Source: an uncultured Aquimarina sp. (GTDB lineage: Bacteria; Bacteroidota; Bacteroidia; Flavobacteriales; Flavobacteriaceae). Taken from it: a stretch of DNA of 64,000 nt. The stretch's first letter is position 1, and each line of letters opens with the position of its first letter. Of this stretch, positions 59,422 to 64,000 are shown piece after piece. The DNA is taken from contig CALGLV010000011.1 of assembly GCA_937958985.1 (NCBI GenBank), forward strand, positions 1 through 64,000, read 5' to 3'. The translations under genes were made by a program, and so were the position numbers. The notes beneath the pieces are model-generated. The model did not search any database, was not told the origin of the DNA, and worked only from the letters and a program-made list of their open reading frames with translations.

Positions 59422-60336
59422 GTGGACAAAGTTATTCGTATAGGTACCCGAGATAGTGAATTAGCACTTTGGCAAGCCAATACTGTTCAGCAACAATTAG
59501 CGGATTTAGGATATCAGTCCGAATTAGTTCCTGTAAAATCAACAGGCGATTTAATTTTAGATAAACCTTTATATGAATTAGGGATTACGGGGGTTTTTAC
59601 TAAAACTTTAGATATTGCCATGATTAATAACCAGGTAGATATCGCAGTGCATTCTATGAAAGACGTACCTACGTTATTGCCAAAAGGTATTGTCGAAGCA
59701 GCAATTTTACCTCGTGCACAAACTCAAGATATTTTAGTTCATAAAAACTTTTCTCCCTCTAATAACAACACCATAATTGCAACAGGTAGTTTACGCCGTC
59801 AAGCACAATGGCTTCATAAATATCCAAACCATACAATGGTAGATTTACGAGGGAATGTAAATACACGTATGCAAAAGTTAAGCGATAGTGATTGGCAAGG
59901 AGCTATTTTTGCAAAAGCAGGACTTGCTCGCATAGGGCTTACGCCAGAAAAAACTATTGATTTAGATTGGATGATACCAGCACCAGCACAAGGAGCAATG
60001 CTTGTAGTTGCTATGGAGAACGATGAATTTTGCAGAAAAGCGTTGGCTAAATTAAATGATAAGAATACGGAAACGTGTGTGCATGTAGAGCGTAATTTTC
60101 TGAAAAAACTAGAAGGTGGCTGTACAGCTCCTATAGGAGCTTTAGCTACTATTAAAAATGGGAAAATATATTTTGAAGGAGCTTTGTTTTCATTAGATGG
60201 AAAACAAAAAATAAGTATCATTAAAGAATGTGCCATTAATAAAGCTGAAAATATAGGAGAAATTTACGCAGAGGAACTGCTGGTTAAAGGAGGTAAAGAA
60301 TTGATGAAAGAGATTAAGGCGCAAATGGCTTCTTAA
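59422..60336 (+). CDS. hemC: Hydroxymethylbilane synthase (GTG start)
   Basis: IRIGTRDSELALWQANTVQQQL, PVKSTGDLILDKPLYELGITGVFTKTLD, AVHSMKDVPTLLP, EGGCTAPIGALA. Confidence 0.97.
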   Translation: MDKVIRIGTRDSELALWQANTVQQQLADLGYQSELVPVKSTGDLILDKPLYELGITGVFTKTLDIAMINNQVDIAVHSMKDVPTLLPKGIVEAAILPRAQTQDILVHKNFSPSNNNTIIATGSLRRQAQWLHKYPNHTMVDLRGNVNTRMQKLSDSDWQGAIFAKAGLARIGLTPEKTIDLDWMIPAPAQGAMLVVAMENDEFCRKALAKLNDKNTETCVHVERNFLKKLEGGCTAPIGALATIKNGKIYFEGALFSLDGKQKISIIKECAINKAENIGEIYAEELLVKGGKELMKEIKAQMAS

Positions 60337-60357
60337 TACTTAACGACACAAAAGGTA

Positions 60358-61005
60358 TTGATGAAAACAGTATTATCTACAAAAAAATTAACTAAATCTC
60401 AAAAAGAGCATTTGCTTAATGCGGGATTAGCTGTTGTAGATGTTGATTTTATTAAAACAGAGGTAATAGATTTTGAATGTGAAAACACTATTGAAAATGC
60501 CATTTTTACAAGTAAAAATGGGGTGAAAGCGGTTTTTGATAAATCAATTAATATTGAAAATGTCTGTTGCGTAGGAAAAAGAACAGAGCAATTAATAAAT
60601 GATTTTGGTGCTAAAGTTCAAATTTTTGCTGAAAATGCAGAAAAATTAAGCAACGCTATTATTGAAAATGTTTCTGATAAAAAGTTTTATTATTTCTGTG
60701 CTGAAGACCGGTTAGATACTTTGCCAAATAAATTAACCGAAGCAAATATAAGCTGGAAAGAAATCCCCGTTTATAAAACACAGTACACACCAAAAAAATA
60801 TAACCAACAATTTCACGGTGTATTGTTTTACAGTCCGTCAGGAGTAGAAAGTTTTTTTAGTGTAAATACAATGCCAGAACATAGTTTTTGTATAGGTGAA
60901 ACCACAGCAAAAGCAGTAAAAAAATACACAAAAAATTATACTGTAGCAACAATAACTACAGTAGAGAATGTGCTTGTAAAAGCTATAAAATATTTTAAAC
61001 AATGA
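60358..61005 (+). CDS. hemD: Uroporphyrinogen-III synthase
   Basis: [60 protein letters not shown]; between hemC and hemE. Confidence 0.85.
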   Translation: MMKTVLSTKKLTKSQKEHLLNAGLAVVDVDFIKTEVIDFECENTIENAIFTSKNGVKAVFDKSINIENVCCVGKRTEQLINDFGAKVQIFAENAEKLSNAIIENVSDKKFYYFCAEDRLDTLPNKLTEANISWKEIPVYKTQYTPKKYNQQFHGVLFYSPSGVESFFSVNTMPEHSFCIGETTAKAVKKYTKNYTVATITTVENVLVKAIKYFKQ

Positions 61006-62027
61006 TTAAAAACGATCTATTTTTAAAAGCATTAAAAGGAGAAACGGTACAAAGACCTCCAGTTTGGATGATGCGTCAAGCGGGAAGGTATTTGCCAGAT
61101 TTCATGAAGCTAAAAGCGAAGTATGATTTCTTTACGAGATGCCGTACACCAGAATTAGCTACCGAAATTACAGTAATGCCAATTCATCAAATTGGTACTG
61201 ATGCAGCAATATTATTTAGCGATATTTTAGTAGTACCACAAGCCATGAATGTTGAGGTGCAAATGAAAGACGGTATAGGTCCATGGTTACCAAATCCTAT
61301 ACGATCTCAGAAGGATGTAGATCAAGTAATTGTTCCTAATGTAGAAGAGGAGTTGAGCTATGTATTGGATGCCATAAAAATGACTAAAGAAGCCTTGAAT
61401 GATGAAGTGCCGTTAATTGGTTTTGCGGGCTCTCCATGGACTATTTTGTGTTATATGGTGCAAGGGCAGGGTTCTAAGAATTTTGATAAAGCAAAGGCTT
61501 TTTGTTTTCAAGAGCCTATAGCGGCGCATACATTATTACAAAAAATAACCGATACTACTATAGCATATTTAAAAGCTAAGGTTGTAGCAGGCGTAGATGC
61601 AGTTCAGGTTTTCGATAGTTGGGGCGGAATGTTATCTCCTGTAGATTATCAAGAATTTTCTTGGAAATACATTCAACAAATTATAGATGCTTTAAAAGAT
61701 GATATTCCAGTAATTGCTTTTGGAAAAGGATGTTGGTTTGCTCTTAAAGAAATGGGGCAATCGGGTGCTTCAGCACTCGGAGTAGATTGGACATGCTCAG
61801 CAGCAAATGCGAGGTATTTATCGGGAGGAAAAATCACATTGCAAGGTAATTTCGATCCTTCTCGATTGCTATCTCCGCCAGCAGAAATTAAAAAAATGGT
61901 TACTCAAATGATAAATGAATTTGGGAAAGATCGCTACATAGCTAACTTAGGACATGGAATTTTACCCAATATTCCTGTTGCTAATGCGCAGGCTTTTGTA
62001 GATGCGGTAAAGGAGTATAGAGGATAG
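61002..62027 (+). CDS. hemE: Uroporphyrinogen decarboxylase
   Basis: [93 protein letters not shown]. Confidence 0.98.
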   Translation: MIKNDLFLKALKGETVQRPPVWMMRQAGRYLPDFMKLKAKYDFFTRCRTPELATEITVMPIHQIGTDAAILFSDILVVPQAMNVEVQMKDGIGPWLPNPIRSQKDVDQVIVPNVEEELSYVLDAIKMTKEALNDEVPLIGFAGSPWTILCYMVQGQGSKNFDKAKAFCFQEPIAAHTLLQKITDTTIAYLKAKVVAGVDAVQVFDSWGGMLSPVDYQEFSWKYIQQIIDALKDDIPVIAFGKGCWFALKEMGQSGASALGVDWTCSAANARYLSGGKITLQGNFDPSRLLSPPAEIKKMVTQMINEFGKDRYIANLGHGILPNIPVANAQAFVDAVKEYRG

Positions 62028-62114
62028 TTGCATATTTTGAAGGCAAAATAATCGATTTTTCTTTTGTAATTTAATAAAGGTTTAAGTTTATCTAAAGCTT
62101 ATTTTCAAAATAAA

Positions 62115-62148
62115 AATAGCCCACAAAAATTAATTTTTGTGGGCTATT
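62115..62148. terminator. Bidirectional terminator between convergent hemE and groL, 34-bp perfect palindrome
   Basis: aatagcccacaaaaatt immediately followed by aatttttgtgggctatt. Confidence 0.92.
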
Positions 62149-62166
62149 AAATTTTATGAAAATGAT

Positions 62167-63904
<1,738 letters not shown>

Positions 63905-63907
63905 TAA

Positions 63908-64000
63908 TTATACGATTGCAAGTATATCATCCTCACGCATTATAATATAGTCTCCACCTTCTTCTTTTAATTCTGTACCGGCATATTTTCCGTAAAGAAC
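63908..64000 (-). CDS. groS: 10 kDa co-chaperonin GroES, C-terminal fragment truncated by the window edge
   Basis: Minus-strand translation [30 protein letters not shown] followed by TAA; upstream of groL. Confidence 0.95.
   Translation of the reverse strand, partial: VLYGKYAGTELKEEGGDYIIMREDDILAIV

Noticed and set aside
59814-60236. 140-aa antisense ORF inside hemC
   Set aside because: Shadow ORF of a well-supported CDS

Overview
AT-rich chromosomal window from a Flavobacteriaceae-type Bacteroidota (type IX secretion components, gliding-type C-terminal domains, DUF4271/DUF4296 genes, TAnnTTTG -7 promoter elements). Most of it is core genome: truA, ABC exporter, hemF, an MBOAT/AlgJ-like pair, leuC-leuD-leuA-like, a WlbB/WlbA-like pair, tyrS, pyrC, a dolichol-phosphate-mannose-synthase-like glycosyltransferase, a T9SS adhesin/PorP-SprF/PorE-like trio, leuS, purE, radC, leuB, a TonB receptor, recO, a PorZ-like gene, lysS, an FdhF/YdeP-like molybdopterin oxidoreductase, an AraC regulator, hemA-hemC-hemD-hemE, groL and the 3' end of groES (cut by the window edge and absent from the ORF track). 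I see no phage, IS element, CRISPR array, rRNA or tRNA, and no obvious defence island. The signals least explained by the gene list are: (1) intergenic repeats phased at exactly 7 bp. One family keeps a GC dinucleotide every 7 bp and sits just upstream of the hemF, leuD, leuA and groL start codons; another keeps TTC every 7 bp (20 perfect copies at the window start, 4 imperfect copies upstream of lysS). (2) A 58-bp loop-free perfect palindrome and similar near-loopless bidirectional terminators, contrasted with convergent gene pairs whose stop codons overlap or nearly touch. (3) A secreted histone-H1-like Lys/Ser/Thr-rich protein ending in a PBCV-basic-adaptor-like motif. (4) A 1456-aa T9SS protein carrying four ~178-aa tandem modules. 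All calls come from reading the sequence and the supplied translations; no database search was run.
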